A stretch of 64,000 bases of DNA from NCBI GenBank assembly GCA_905216145.1, contig CAJMST010000002.1, positions 62,001-126,000 on the forward strand, given 5' to 3'. Source of the DNA: an uncultured bacterium. GTDB lineage: Bacteria > Actinomycetota > Coriobacteriia > Coriobacteriales > Coriobacteriaceae. The position numbers and the translations under genes were made by a program. Positions 52,573-61,198 of the stretch are shown one piece after another. Within the stretch, counting starts at the first letter, position 1. Every line of letters begins with the position of its first letter. The notes below the pieces were generated by a model. The model searched no databases, was not told the DNA's origin, and saw only the letters and a program-made list of their open reading frames with translations.

Positions 52573-52656
52573 GCGGGCGTGGCGGAATTGGTAGACGCGC
52601 CAGATTTAGGTTCTGGTGGGATTCCCGTGAAGGTTCGAGTCCTTTCGCCCGCACCA
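52573..52656 (+). tRNA. tRNA-Leu (anticodon TAG)
   Basis: The acceptor arms GCGGGCG and CGCCCGC pair, the anticodon arm CCAGA, TTTAGGT, TCTGG gives TAG, the variable arm is long (class II), and CCA is encoded. It lies 91 nt before tig. Confidence 0.95.
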
Positions 52657-52747
52657 ACGCACCAGCGTCGGTCTCGGCCGTCGCGACTCTTTGTTGCATA
52701 AAGGTACCAGCACCTCAGATAAGCTGGGCAGTATGAGGAGGAACGTG

Positions 52748-54046
52748 TTGAACATCACCGCTTCTGACGTCAAGGACGCCAAGCTCACCGCTACGGTCAC
52801 CATCCCGGCCGCCGACGTCGACGCCGCGATCAAGAAGGCCTACAAGGACACCGCCAAGAAGTACCGCTTCCCGGGCTTCCGCGCCGGTAAGGCTCCCCGT
52901 CCGGTCATCGACTCCGCTCTTGGCGCCGAGGCTACCCTCGCCCAGGCCACCAACGACCTGATCGCCGCCAACGAGCCCGCCGTCCTCAACGAGCTGGACA
53001 TCGTCCCCACCAAGAACGGTGACTACAAGGAGCTCGACCTCGCCAAGGATCACGAGGACTACACCTACACCGTCGAGTTCTCCCTGCGTCCCGCCGCTGA
53101 GCTCTCCTCCTTCGACGCCGTCGAGATCGAGATGCCTCCCGCGGAGGTCACCGAGTCCGAGATCAACAACCAGGTCGAGATGCTCCTCAACTACCGTGCC
53201 ACCTTCGAGGACGTCGAGGGTCGCGCCGTCGAGGCTGACGACTATGTGACCGTCGACCTCAAGGCCGTCGAGAACGCCGACAACTTCGCCGCCGAGGGCC
53301 GCATGCTCATCGCCGGTAGCGACAGCAACCCCAAGGAGTTCAACGAGGCCCTGATCGGCGCCAACGTTGACGACGTCAAGTCCGTCACCTGGACCGACGA
53401 GGTCGAGGAGGGCGAGGAGGCCGAGACCCACACCGTCGAGGTCACCGTCAAGGGCATCAAGGTCCGCAACACCCCCGAGCTCACCGACGAGCTCGTCAAG
53501 TCCGACTTTGGCTTCGACAGCATCGACGCTATGCGCGACGCCATCAAGCTCGAGATCGAGCAGGACAAGGCTTCCCGCCTCCCGGCCGAGAAGGAGAACC
53601 GTTGCGTCTCCGCTCTCGCCGAGCGCCTGCAGCTCGACGAGATGGACGCCGACTACGAGCAGTCCGTCTTTGAGGAGCTTGGCCAGAACTTCCTGTCCAA
53701 CCTCGCTGCCCGCGGCATGACGCTGGACACCTGGCTGCCCGCTTCCGGCCTGACCATGGAGCAGTTCATCGGCGACCTGCACAAGCAGGCCAACGACGTT
53801 GCCCGTGAGTCCCTGGCTCTCGACGCCCTCGCCCGCGAGCTCAAGATCGAGGTCACCGAGGACGATATCAACGCCGAGTTCGAGAAGGCCGGCGTCAAGG
53901 ACGTCGAGGCTTCCAAGGCCGAGTTCATCGCCGATGGCCGCATGCCTGCCGTCCGTGAGTCCATCCGTCGCTCCAAGGCTGTCGACCACCTGGTCGAGAA
54001 CGCCAAGGTGACCGAGGTCGACGAGACCGCCAAGGACGCTGAGTAA
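52748..54046 (+). CDS. tig: Trigger factor (ribosome-associated chaperone, PPIase)
   Basis: The 432-residue protein has the N-terminal ribosome-binding domain with the conserved FPGFRAGKAPRPVID loop (about residues 38-52), a central FKBP-like PPIase region (VEADDYVTVDLKAVEN) and a long C-terminal helical domain. It helps nascent chains fold at the exit tunnel. AGGAGG lies 6 nt before a TTG at 52748, preferred here; GTG 52745 and ATG 52733 are in frame but badly spaced. Codon use is strongly biased, as in highly expressed genes. clpP and clpX follow, the usual order. Confidence 0.93.
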   Translation: MNITASDVKDAKLTATVTIPAADVDAAIKKAYKDTAKKYRFPGFRAGKAPRPVIDSALGAEATLAQATNDLIAANEPAVLNELDIVPTKNGDYKELDLAKDHEDYTYTVEFSLRPAAELSSFDAVEIEMPPAEVTESEINNQVEMLLNYRATFEDVEGRAVEADDYVTVDLKAVENADNFAAEGRMLIAGSDSNPKEFNEALIGANVDDVKSVTWTDEVEEGEEAETHTVEVTVKGIKVRNTPELTDELVKSDFGFDSIDAMRDAIKLEIEQDKASRLPAEKENRCVSALAERLQLDEMDADYEQSVFEELGQNFLSNLAARGMTLDTWLPASGLTMEQFIGDLHKQANDVARESLALDALARELKIEVTEDDINAEFEKAGVKDVEASKAEFIADGRMPAVRESIRRSKAVDHLVENAKVTEVDETAKDAE

Positions 54047-54209
54047 TTCTCGCCACCTTGCCCGCGAGCGCATGCGTGTGCCCGTGATGGGGTAAAGTTA
54101 TACACCGGTTATCCGGTTGCTTCGTACGGTGCCAGCCAATGCATAGCATGCGGGCACCGTACGTTTATCTAGAACCAATTTGGTCCGTAAGAGAGAAATG
54201 GAGATGCGT

Positions 54210-54830
54210 ATGATCGCTAAGTTCGATTCCGCCCTCGTGCCATACGTTATCGAGCAGACGCCGCGCGGCGAGCGCAGCTACGATATCTATTCGCGCCTGC
54301 TCAACGACCGCATCATCTTCTTGGGCGAGGAGATCAACTCCGTCAGCGCCAACCTGGTCGTTGCCCAGCTGCTGCATCTTGAGAGCCAGGATGCCGAGAA
54401 GGATATCTCGCTCTACATCAATTCGCCCGGTGGCGAGGTCTACTCCGGCCTGGCGATTCTGGACACCATGAACTTCATCAAGCCGCAGGTCTCCACCATC
54501 TGCGTCGGTATGGCCGCGTCCATGGCCGCCGTGCTGCTTTCGGCCGGCGCCAAGGGCAAGCGCTTCTGCCTGCCGCACTCCAAGGTCATGATTCACCAGC
54601 CCAGCGGCGGTGCCCAGGGTCAGCAGACCGAGATCGAGATCGTTGCCGAGGAGATCAAGAAGACTCGCCGCGAGCTCAACCAGATCCTGTCCGATGCCTC
54701 GGGCCAGCCGATCGAGAAGGTCCAGGCCGACACCGAGCGCGACAACTACCTGACCGCTGCCGAGGCCCTCGACTACGGTCTGATCGACCGTATCGTCACC
54801 TCGCGCGATCTCGCCGCGAAGGACGCCTAG
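54210..54830 (+). CDS. clpP: ATP-dependent Clp protease proteolytic subunit
   Basis: The 206-residue serine protease has the catalytic Ser in CVGMAASMAAVLLSAG, His in KVMIHQPSGG and Asp in YGLIDRIVT. With ClpX it forms the ClpXP protease. Three in-frame ATGs are possible (54198, 54204, 54210); 54210 is chosen because GGAG is 6 nt upstream. It ends 1 nt before clpX. Confidence 0.94.
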   Translation: MIAKFDSALVPYVIEQTPRGERSYDIYSRLLNDRIIFLGEEINSVSANLVVAQLLHLESQDAEKDISLYINSPGGEVYSGLAILDTMNFIKPQVSTICVGMAASMAAVLLSAGAKGKRFCLPHSKVMIHQPSGGAQGQQTEIEIVAEEIKKTRRELNQILSDASGQPIEKVQADTERDNYLTAAEALDYGLIDRIVTSRDLAAKDA

Positions 54831-54831
54831 G

Positions 54832-56238
54832 ATGGCAGGAAACATGCAGGACAACTTTGACGAGAACGGCAACCCCATCCGCTGCTCCTTCTGCGGAAAA
54901 GAGCAGGGGCAGGTTCGCCGCCTTGTAAAGGGTCCAACCAACATCTTTATCTGTGACGAGTGCGTCGCCGCCTGTTCCGAGATTCTGGAGGAGTCGCTGG
55001 CTTCGGACTTTATGGACGCTGCCCGCAACGGCAAGCTGCCGGGCTTCCTCAACGATCACGGCCAGGCTGCATCCCAGCCCGCCGTTAACCCCGAGGCCGA
55101 GGGCTTTGAGCTCGAGGACGACCGCCAGGTCATCACGCACGTGCCGACGCCGCACGAGATCTATGACGAGCTTTCGGCCTATGTTATGGGTCAGGAGGAC
55201 GCCAAGCGCGCCATGTCGGTGGCCGTGTACAACCACTATCGTCGCGTGATCGAGGGCGGCGCCGCGGTGTCTGCCTTTGACGACGGTATGGGCTCGCAGT
55301 TCGACGACGATATGGACGAGGTGGAGCTCGCCAAGTCCAATATTTTGCTGCTCGGTCCTACCGGTACCGGCAAGACCCTGTTGGCCCAGACGCTCGCGCG
55401 CATTCTCGAGGTGCCGTTTGCTATCGCCGATGCCACCGCGCTCACCGAGGCCGGCTATGTGGGCGAGGACGTGGAGAACATCCTACTCAAGCTCATTAAT
55501 GCTGCCGATGGCGACATTGAGCGCGCTCAGGTGGGCATTATCTACGTGGACGAGATTGACAAGATTGCCCGCAAGGCCGAGAACCTCTCCATCACCCGCG
55601 ATGTTTCGGGCGAGGGCGTTCAGCAGGCACTGCTTAAGATTCTTGAGGGCACGGTGGCAAGCGTTCCGCCCACCGGCGGCCGCAAGCATCCCCAACAGGA
55701 GCTGCTGCAGATCGATACGACCAACATCCTGTTCATCTGCGGCGGTGCCTTTGTGGGTCTGGACAAGATCATCGCCGATCGCGTGGGAAATAAGGGCGTG
55801 GGCTTTAACTCCGAGATCGCCGGCCCCACCTCGGTCGACGAGAACGACCTGCTGCGTCAGGTGCTCCCGCAGGACCTCAACGCCTTTGGCATGATTCCCG
55901 AGTTTGTGGGACGTACGCCCGTCGTCACCCAGACGCAGGCGCTCGACGAGGACGACCTGGTGTCTATTCTGACCGAGCCCAAGAACGCTGTGGTGCGTCA
56001 GTATCGTAAGATGTTCCAGCTCGAGGACGTTGAGCTTGAGTTTGAGGATGCGGCCCTGCATGAGATCGCCCGCATGGCGCTCGCCCGCAAGACCGGCGCC
56101 CGCGGCCTGCGTTCCATCTGCGAGGACGTGCTGCAGCAGACGATGTTCGACCTCCCCAGCGAGGAGGGTGTTTCCAAGGTCATCGTGACCGAAGCCTCCG
56201 TAAAGGGCGAAGAACAGCCCCAGCGCATCTACGGCTAA
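54832..56238 (+). CDS. clpX: ATP-dependent Clp protease ATP-binding subunit
   Basis: The 468-residue AAA+ unfoldase starts with a C4 zinc-binding domain (CSFCGKEQGQVRRL, CDECVAACSEI). Walker A is LLGPTGTGKTLLAQ and Walker B IIYVDEIDKIAR; the pore loop GYVGEDVEN, the RKHPQQE loop and sensor regions are normal. It is longer than usual (about 425) because of an acidic, low-complexity insertion between the zinc domain and Walker A (around residues 140-165, FDDGMGSQFDDDMDEVEL). Confidence 0.95.
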   Translation: MAGNMQDNFDENGNPIRCSFCGKEQGQVRRLVKGPTNIFICDECVAACSEILEESLASDFMDAARNGKLPGFLNDHGQAASQPAVNPEAEGFELEDDRQVITHVPTPHEIYDELSAYVMGQEDAKRAMSVAVYNHYRRVIEGGAAVSAFDDGMGSQFDDDMDEVELAKSNILLLGPTGTGKTLLAQTLARILEVPFAIADATALTEAGYVGEDVENILLKLINAADGDIERAQVGIIYVDEIDKIARKAENLSITRDVSGEGVQQALLKILEGTVASVPPTGGRKHPQQELLQIDTTNILFICGGAFVGLDKIIADRVGNKGVGFNSEIAGPTSVDENDLLRQVLPQDLNAFGMIPEFVGRTPVVTQTQALDEDDLVSILTEPKNAVVRQYRKMFQLEDVELEFEDAALHEIARMALARKTGARGLRSICEDVLQQTMFDLPSEEGVSKVIVTEASVKGEEQPQRIYG

Positions 56239-56259
56239 ACCTGCCAAAAACGTGCTTGC

Positions 56260-56298
56260 AAATAGCCTCCGACCATCCGTGGTCGGAGGCTATTTTAT
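56260..56298 (+). terminator. Terminator after clpX
   Basis: A perfect 16-bp stem (56260-56275 with 56280-56295, core AGCCTCCGACCA), loop TCCG, followed by a T-rich tract. Confidence 0.95.
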
Positions 56299-56390
56299 AT
56301 ATACGCAATAACCCCAACTACCTGTGTTATTCTGTGTGTTTGTTTAAAGTCTCAGCAAAGTCCATTCAGACTGAAGTAATCGATACCTAA

Positions 56391-56504
56391 GGCGTTTCCG
56401 CCTGCTTGGTTTTCGTAGATTCCGCACGAGCCGAAGAGCACTAAATGTGCTCTTCGTGCGAGCCCAGGACCTGACCGAGCGAAAACCAAGCAGGCGGACA
56501 CGCC
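56391..56504 (+). repeat. Two-level hairpin in the valS leader (copy A of the valS-flanking element)
   Basis: The 25-nt arms (56391-56415 and 56480-56504, core CCGCCTGCTTGGTTTTCG) pair at 24 positions. Inside is a second perfect hairpin, GAAGAGCAC, TAAAT, GTGCTCTTC. It ends 20 nt before the valS start, so it should form in the mRNA leader. No T-box consensus is seen. It shares its plan with 59241-59341. Confidence 0.8.
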
Positions 56505-56524
56505 GACGGGCAAGGGAGAGATAT

Positions 56525-59221
56525 ATGGAAGAAATGCCCAAGAACTACGATCCGTCGACCAACGAGCCGGCGATTCTGCAGAAGTGGCTCGACGGCGGCT
56601 ACTATAAGCGCCGTGAGGGCGTGGGCGACTGCACCGTCACCATTCCGCCTCCCAACGTGACCGGCAAGCTCCACATGGGCCATGCCACCGACGACTCCAT
56701 CCAGGACGCCATCGTCCGTATGGCCCGCATGCGCGGCAAGTCCACGCGCTGGGTGCTGGGCACCGATCACGCCGGTATCGCCACACAGACCAAGGTCGAC
56801 AAGAAGCTCAAGAGCGAGGGCATCAGCCGCCTGGAGATTGGTCGCGACAAGTTTGTTGACGCCTGCTGGGATTGGACCCACGAGTACGGCGGCATTATCG
56901 TCGAGCAGATCAAGCGTATGGGCTGCTCCGTCGACTTCGATAACGAGCGCTTCACCATGGACGAGGACTACGCCCAGGCCGTGCGCAAGGTGTTCTGCGA
57001 CTGGTACCACGACGGCCTGATCTACCGCGGTAAGCGCATCGTCAACTGGTGCCCCAACTGCACCACCGCCATCTCGGACGACGAGGCCGAGTACAAGGAC
57101 GAGAAGGGCCACCTGTGGCACCTGCGCTACCCGCTGACCGAGCCGGTCAACGGCCAGGACTACATCGTCGTCGCCACCACACGCCCCGAGACCATGCTCG
57201 GCGACACGGGCGTCGCCGTCTCCCCGAAGGATCCCGAGAAGGCTGCCTTCGTGGGTAAGACCGTCAAGCTCCCCATCGTCGACCGCGAGATCCCCATCTT
57301 TGAGGATTGGCATGTCGACGCCAACTTTGGCTCCGGCTTTGTGAAGGTCACCCCGGCCCACGACCCCAACGATTACGCCATGGGTCAGGCCCACGACCTG
57401 CCGCAGATCAATATCTTCGATGAGCACGCGGTGGTCGTCGAGGGCTACGGCGAGTTCACGGGCATGACCCGCGACGAGTGCCGCGAGGCCGTCATCAAGT
57501 GGTTTGAGGAGCACGACCTGCTCGACCACGTCGAGGAGCACGACCACTCCGTTATGCACTGCTACCGTTGCGACGCCGCTCTGGAGCCGTGGCTGTCCGA
57601 GCAGTGGTTTGTCGCCGTCGACAAGCTCAAGGGGCCGGCGCTCGACGCCGTCAACTCCGGCAAGGTCACCTTCCACCCCGCGCGCTGGACGCAGACCTAC
57701 ACCACCTGGATGGAGAACCTCAAGGACTGGTGCATCAGCCGTCAGCTTTGGTGGGGTCATCGTATCCCCGTGTTCTACTGCGAGGACTGCGGCTGGGAGG
57801 ATGCGCTCACCGAGGACACCGACGTGTGCCCCAAGTGCGGTGGCCACCACGTCCATCAGGACGAGAACGTGCTGGACACCTGGTTCAGCTCGCAGCTGTG
57901 GACCTTCGCCACGCAGGGCTGGCCGCAAAAGCCGGAGCTGCTCGAGGGCCATCATCCCACCACGGCGCTCGTCACCGCGCGTGACATCATCGCGCTGTGG
58001 GTCGCTCGTATGGTCATGAGCTCGCTGTACTTCCTGGACGAGGTGCCGTTTAAGGACGTCGTCATCTACCCGACGATCCTGGCCAAGGACGGCAGCCGCA
58101 TGTCCAAGTCCAAGGGCAACGGCGTAGACCCCATGGACCTCATTGGCATGTACGGCGCCGACGCCATGCGTTACAACCTGCTGACGCTGTGCACCAACAA
58201 CCAGGACGTCAAGTTCGACGCGAACATCGACAAGAAGACCAAGAAGCTCATCGACAGCCCGCGCACCGAGCAGGCCAAGTCGTTTGTGACCAAGATCTGG
58301 AACGCCAGCCGCTTCCTGCTTATGAACATGGAGGGCTACACGCCCGGCGAGCCCGTCGTGGAGACGCCGGCCGACGCCTGGATGTTCAGCCGTCTGGCCA
58401 AGGCCGTCAAGATGGTCACCGAGGGCATCGAGAACTACACCTTTGGCGATATGGCTCGCGGCGTGCAGCAGTTCTTCTGGAACGAGGTCTGCGACTGGTA
58501 CGTCGAGGTCACCAAGGCCCGCCTGAAGGGCGAGGGCCGTCTGCAGGCGCAGCGCAACCTGATCTTTGTGCTTGACACCTCCATTCGCCTGATGCACCCG
58601 CTCATGCCGTTTGTCACCGAGGAGATCTGGGACAACATGCCGGCGAGCGTGCTCGACCTGGACGCCGAGGGCAACGTGAACCGCGCCGAGGCGCTCATGA
58701 TCGCCAAGTGGCCCGAGCCCGCCGACTACGCCAAGTATGTTGACGAGGACGCCGAGCGCGCGTTTGAGCTGTGCCGCGCCGTCGTTTCCGCTGCTCGCGC
58801 CACGCGTTCGCGTTATCGCTTGAGCCCCAAGGCCGAGCTCGACGTGGTCGTGCGCGCCGGTGCCGAGGACATCGAGAAGCTCGAGAGCCTGCGCTCTACG
58901 ATTGAGCCGCTGGCGAACACCGCCTCGCTGGTCATGGGTGCCGACGTTGAGAAGCCGGCTGCGAGCATTGCTGTGGTCGACAGCGGCGTCGAGGTCTTTG
59001 TGGTGCTCGAGGGCAAGGTCGACCTTTCGGCCGAGAAGGCACGCCTGGAGAAGGAGATTGCCGCGGCGCAGAAGGAGCTCGCCGGCTGCGAGAAGACGCT
59101 TGCCAACGAGGGCTTCGTGGCCAAGGCTGCGCCCGCGGTGGTCCAGAAGAAGAGGGACCGTGCAGCTGAGCTCAAGGAGATCTTGGCGGCGCTGACTGCT
59201 CAGGTTGCAGACTTCTCGTAG
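56525..59221 (+). CDS. valS: Valyl-tRNA synthetase
   Basis: The 898-residue class I enzyme has the HIGH-type motif PPPNVTGKLHMGHATD, an editing domain, the KMSKS-type DGSRMSKSKGNGVDP (about residue 523), an anticodon-binding domain and a C-terminal coiled coil (AEKARLEKEIAAAQKELAG). The ATG at 56525 follows AAGGGAGAG. It has its own leader with a large hairpin, and a related hairpin follows the gene. Confidence 0.97.
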   Translation: MEEMPKNYDPSTNEPAILQKWLDGGYYKRREGVGDCTVTIPPPNVTGKLHMGHATDDSIQDAIVRMARMRGKSTRWVLGTDHAGIATQTKVDKKLKSEGISRLEIGRDKFVDACWDWTHEYGGIIVEQIKRMGCSVDFDNERFTMDEDYAQAVRKVFCDWYHDGLIYRGKRIVNWCPNCTTAISDDEAEYKDEKGHLWHLRYPLTEPVNGQDYIVVATTRPETMLGDTGVAVSPKDPEKAAFVGKTVKLPIVDREIPIFEDWHVDANFGSGFVKVTPAHDPNDYAMGQAHDLPQINIFDEHAVVVEGYGEFTGMTRDECREAVIKWFEEHDLLDHVEEHDHSVMHCYRCDAALEPWLSEQWFVAVDKLKGPALDAVNSGKVTFHPARWTQTYTTWMENLKDWCISRQLWWGHRIPVFYCEDCGWEDALTEDTDVCPKCGGHHVHQDENVLDTWFSSQLWTFATQGWPQKPELLEGHHPTTALVTARDIIALWVARMVMSSLYFLDEVPFKDVVIYPTILAKDGSRMSKSKGNGVDPMDLIGMYGADAMRYNLLTLCTNNQDVKFDANIDKKTKKLIDSPRTEQAKSFVTKIWNASRFLLMNMEGYTPGEPVVETPADAWMFSRLAKAVKMVTEGIENYTFGDMARGVQQFFWNEVCDWYVEVTKARLKGEGRLQAQRNLIFVLDTSIRLMHPLMPFVTEEIWDNMPASVLDLDAEGNVNRAEALMIAKWPEPADYAKYVDEDAERAFELCRAVVSAARATRSRYRLSPKAELDVVVRAGAEDIEKLESLRSTIEPLANTASLVMGADVEKPAASIAVVDSGVEVFVVLEGKVDLSAEKARLEKEIAAAQKELAGCEKTLANEGFVAKAAPAVVQKKRDRAAELKEILAALTAQVADFS

Positions 59222-59240
59222 TTCTTACTGAGGGGCGCGT

Positions 59241-59341
59241 CCCGACGCTTTGCTCGCTACTGCGGACAGTCCTGCGCAAGACGGACAGCACATTAAGTGC
59301 TGTCCTTTGCGTGCGGAACTTGTATCGAGCAAAGCGTCGGG
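59241..59341 (+). repeat. Two-level hairpin after valS (copy B of the valS-flanking element)
   Basis: CCCGACGCTTTGCTCG (59241-59256) pairs perfectly with CGAGCAAAGCGTCGGG (59326-59341). The inner hairpin is GGACAGCAC, ATTAA, GTGCTGTCC. The size, inner 9-bp stem ending AGCAC and 5-nt A/T loop correspond to copy A, while the outer arms differ completely. Confidence 0.8.
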
Positions 59342-59502
59342 CCGCTCCTAGTGCGGTTACATGGCTGCTTGCAACTGGTAGGTTAGGGCCACCTGGTTGT
59401 GGCCTTGATCTTGCTGCAAGCGGATAAAGTCTGATATTGTCAACGCGAGGGGCTCATTCTTTTTGGTGGGCCTCTTTTTCTGTTATTGGGGGACTTTGGG
59501 TT

Positions 59503-60846
59503 ATGGCTAAGCGTTCTGGGTCGTATGTCGTTCCTTTCTCGTTTGAGTTGCTTTCGTTTGATGAGGCTGTGGGACTTGCTGCTGATACGGGGCGGATTTC
59601 TGGGGATGCTGGTCCTCTGCTCGAGACGGTTGTCGATATGCTTGATGAGTTGTGGCGTCCGGACGAGTATTTTGATTGCATTCAGGTCGCCGGTACCAAT
59701 GGCAAGACTTCGACCACGCGTTTTTCGGCCGCCATTCTTCGTGGCGAGGGGCTCAAAACCGCGCTGTATACGTCGCCGCAGCTGGTGCGCTATCCCGAGC
59801 GCATGGAGGTCGATGGGTGCGTTGTGAGCGACGAGGCGTTTGCCCGTGGCGTTTCGGCAGCTGTCGAGGCGGGGCGCCGCGTGAATGCGCACCGTGTGGC
59901 GGCGGGGGAGCGCGCTTATACCATCACGCCGTTTGACCTGCTGACGGCTGCCGTACTTGTAGTGTTTGCCGAGGCCGCGGTGGATGTTGCCGTACTCGAG
60001 GTCGGTATGGGCGGTCGTTGGGACGCCACGAGTGCGACCGATCCCGTCGCCGTTGCCATTACGGGCATTGGGCTCGATCACACGCGCATTTTGGGCGATA
60101 CGCTCGAGGCCATTGCGGGGGAGAAGGCTGCGGTCATCAAGCCCGGACGTCTGGTTGTGCTGGGCGAGGGCACGCATGAGGCGAGTGTTCAACGCGTGAT
60201 GGATGCTCGTTGTCGCGAGTGCGGCGTCGTGCCGCTCGTGGTAAGCCACGCCACGACTAAGGTGCCGGAGCACGTGGGCGATACGGTTGAGTTTAGCTGC
60301 ACCACGCCGCGTGCGATCTATACGTCGAGCATGGTCAAGCCGGCGTATCAGCCGCAGAATGCTGCGTGCGCGATTATGCTGTGCGAGGGGTATCTGGGCC
60401 GCGAGCTCGATCACGACAAGCTCGATGCTTCGCTTATGGGTTGCCCCACGCCGGGCCGATTTGATGTTCTGGGAACTGATCCGCTCAAGCTGATCGACGC
60501 CTGCCATAACCCTCAGAGTTGCGAGAACTTTGTGAGCGCGCTGGACGAGATCGATCCGTGCGTGGAGAATCGCCCCACGCTGCTGTGCGCCGCGCTGGCC
60601 GACAAGGACGTGGCGGGCATTGTCGATGTGTTGATCCCGGCCTTTCCGCGCGTGGTCGTGACCCAGACCGATTCCGATCGCGCCCTACCGGCAGGGGAGC
60701 TCGCTGCCCTCGTTGATGCCGATAAGCTCGCGGGTGTATACCCGAGCGTGTCCGAGGCCCTCGCTGCCTTCGAAGCCGCCAATGAGCCCTTCGTAGCAGC
60801 CGGCACCATTACCCTAGCCGGCGAAGTAGCCGCCCTGCTGCGCTAA
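59503..60846 (+). CDS. folC: Folylpolyglutamate synthase / dihydrofolate synthase
   Basis: The 447-residue Mur-ligase-family protein has the ATP-binding QVAGTNGKTSTTRF (about residues 63-76), LEVGMGGRWDATSA and a C-terminal ligase domain (DACHNPQSCENF). It adds glutamate to folates. The ATG at 59503 follows GGGGGA at 9 nt. The first ~60 codons use less biased codons than the rest. Confidence 0.92.
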   Translation: MAKRSGSYVVPFSFELLSFDEAVGLAADTGRISGDAGPLLETVVDMLDELWRPDEYFDCIQVAGTNGKTSTTRFSAAILRGEGLKTALYTSPQLVRYPERMEVDGCVVSDEAFARGVSAAVEAGRRVNAHRVAAGERAYTITPFDLLTAAVLVVFAEAAVDVAVLEVGMGGRWDATSATDPVAVAITGIGLDHTRILGDTLEAIAGEKAAVIKPGRLVVLGEGTHEASVQRVMDARCRECGVVPLVVSHATTKVPEHVGDTVEFSCTTPRAIYTSSMVKPAYQPQNAACAIMLCEGYLGRELDHDKLDASLMGCPTPGRFDVLGTDPLKLIDACHNPQSCENFVSALDEIDPCVENRPTLLCAALADKDVAGIVDVLIPAFPRVVVTQTDSDRALPAGELAALVDADKLAGVYPSVSEALAAFEAANEPFVAAGTITLAGEVAALLR

Positions 60847-60860
60847 CCCATCCCCTCATC

Positions 60861-60927
60861 AGTTGCGGTGAAATACGGACTGTTTTCTTGGCTAGAAGCC
60901 TTAAACAGTCCGTATTTCACCGCAACT
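60861..60927 (+). repeat. Dispersed hairpin family, copy 6
   Basis: AGTTGCGGTGAAATACGGAC pairs with the right arm ending TATTTCACCGCAACT; the inner class is CGGACTG. CCCCTCATC flanks it on the left, facing the folC stop at 60846. Confidence 0.9.
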
Positions 60928-60938
60928 CAAAAGCAGTC

Positions 60939-60963
60939 AATTTGGGACGGGGCTTTTTTAGCT
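60939..60963 (+). repeat. GGGACGGGGCT motif, copy 1
   Basis: AATTTGGGACGGGGCT followed by a T run and AGCT, 23 nt before the left arm of the first core-and-arms element. A related copy precedes the second element (62341-62365) and an inverted copy is at 62724-62748. Confidence 0.7.
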
Positions 60964-60985
60964 GCCCTGTGCCTCGAGTTGACTC

Positions 60986-61154
60986 GCTTGCCACGAAATG
61001 GGCCTATCTACTACGTTTTACCGGTCACACTTGACCACACAGAGAATCGCGAAAACAAAAGCGCAGGTAGAAGGCTTGCCGATTTTCAAAAAAGAGCCGC
61101 ATGGTCGACCCATGCGGGTTAAACGTAGTAGATGGACCGTTTTCGTGGCAGAGC
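60986..61154 (+). repeat. Core-and-arms element, copy 1
   Basis: The 34-nt arms (60986-61019 and 61121-61154, containing TGCCACGAAA and TCTACTACGTTT or complements) pair with few mismatches. They enclose a ~100-nt centre whose core (ACTTGACCA, AATCGCGAAA, CGCAGGTAGAAGGCTT) is shared with 62424-62592. A small inner hairpin CCGCATG/CATGCGG is present. It lies between the convergent folC and M24 peptidase genes. Confidence 0.75.
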
Positions 61155-61164
61155 GTTTGTGGGA

Positions 61165-61196
61165 TGTGTCAAAGGGGGCTGTCCCTTTAACACATT
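61165..61196. repeat. Hairpin at the 3' end of the M24 peptidase gene
   Basis: ATGTGTCAAAGGG pairs with CCCTTTAACACAT (12 of 13) with loop GGCTGT. It resembles the xpt terminator stem but lacks a T run on either strand. Confidence 0.6.
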
Positions 61197-61198
61197 GG

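Noticed and set aside
56391..56504. T-box riboswitch in the valS leader
   Set aside because: No T-box consensus or antiterminator and no terminator with a T run before valS.
56441..58597. 718-codon antisense frame over valS
   Set aside because: It is a shadow of the valS frame, which has unmistakable HIGH and KMSKS motifs.
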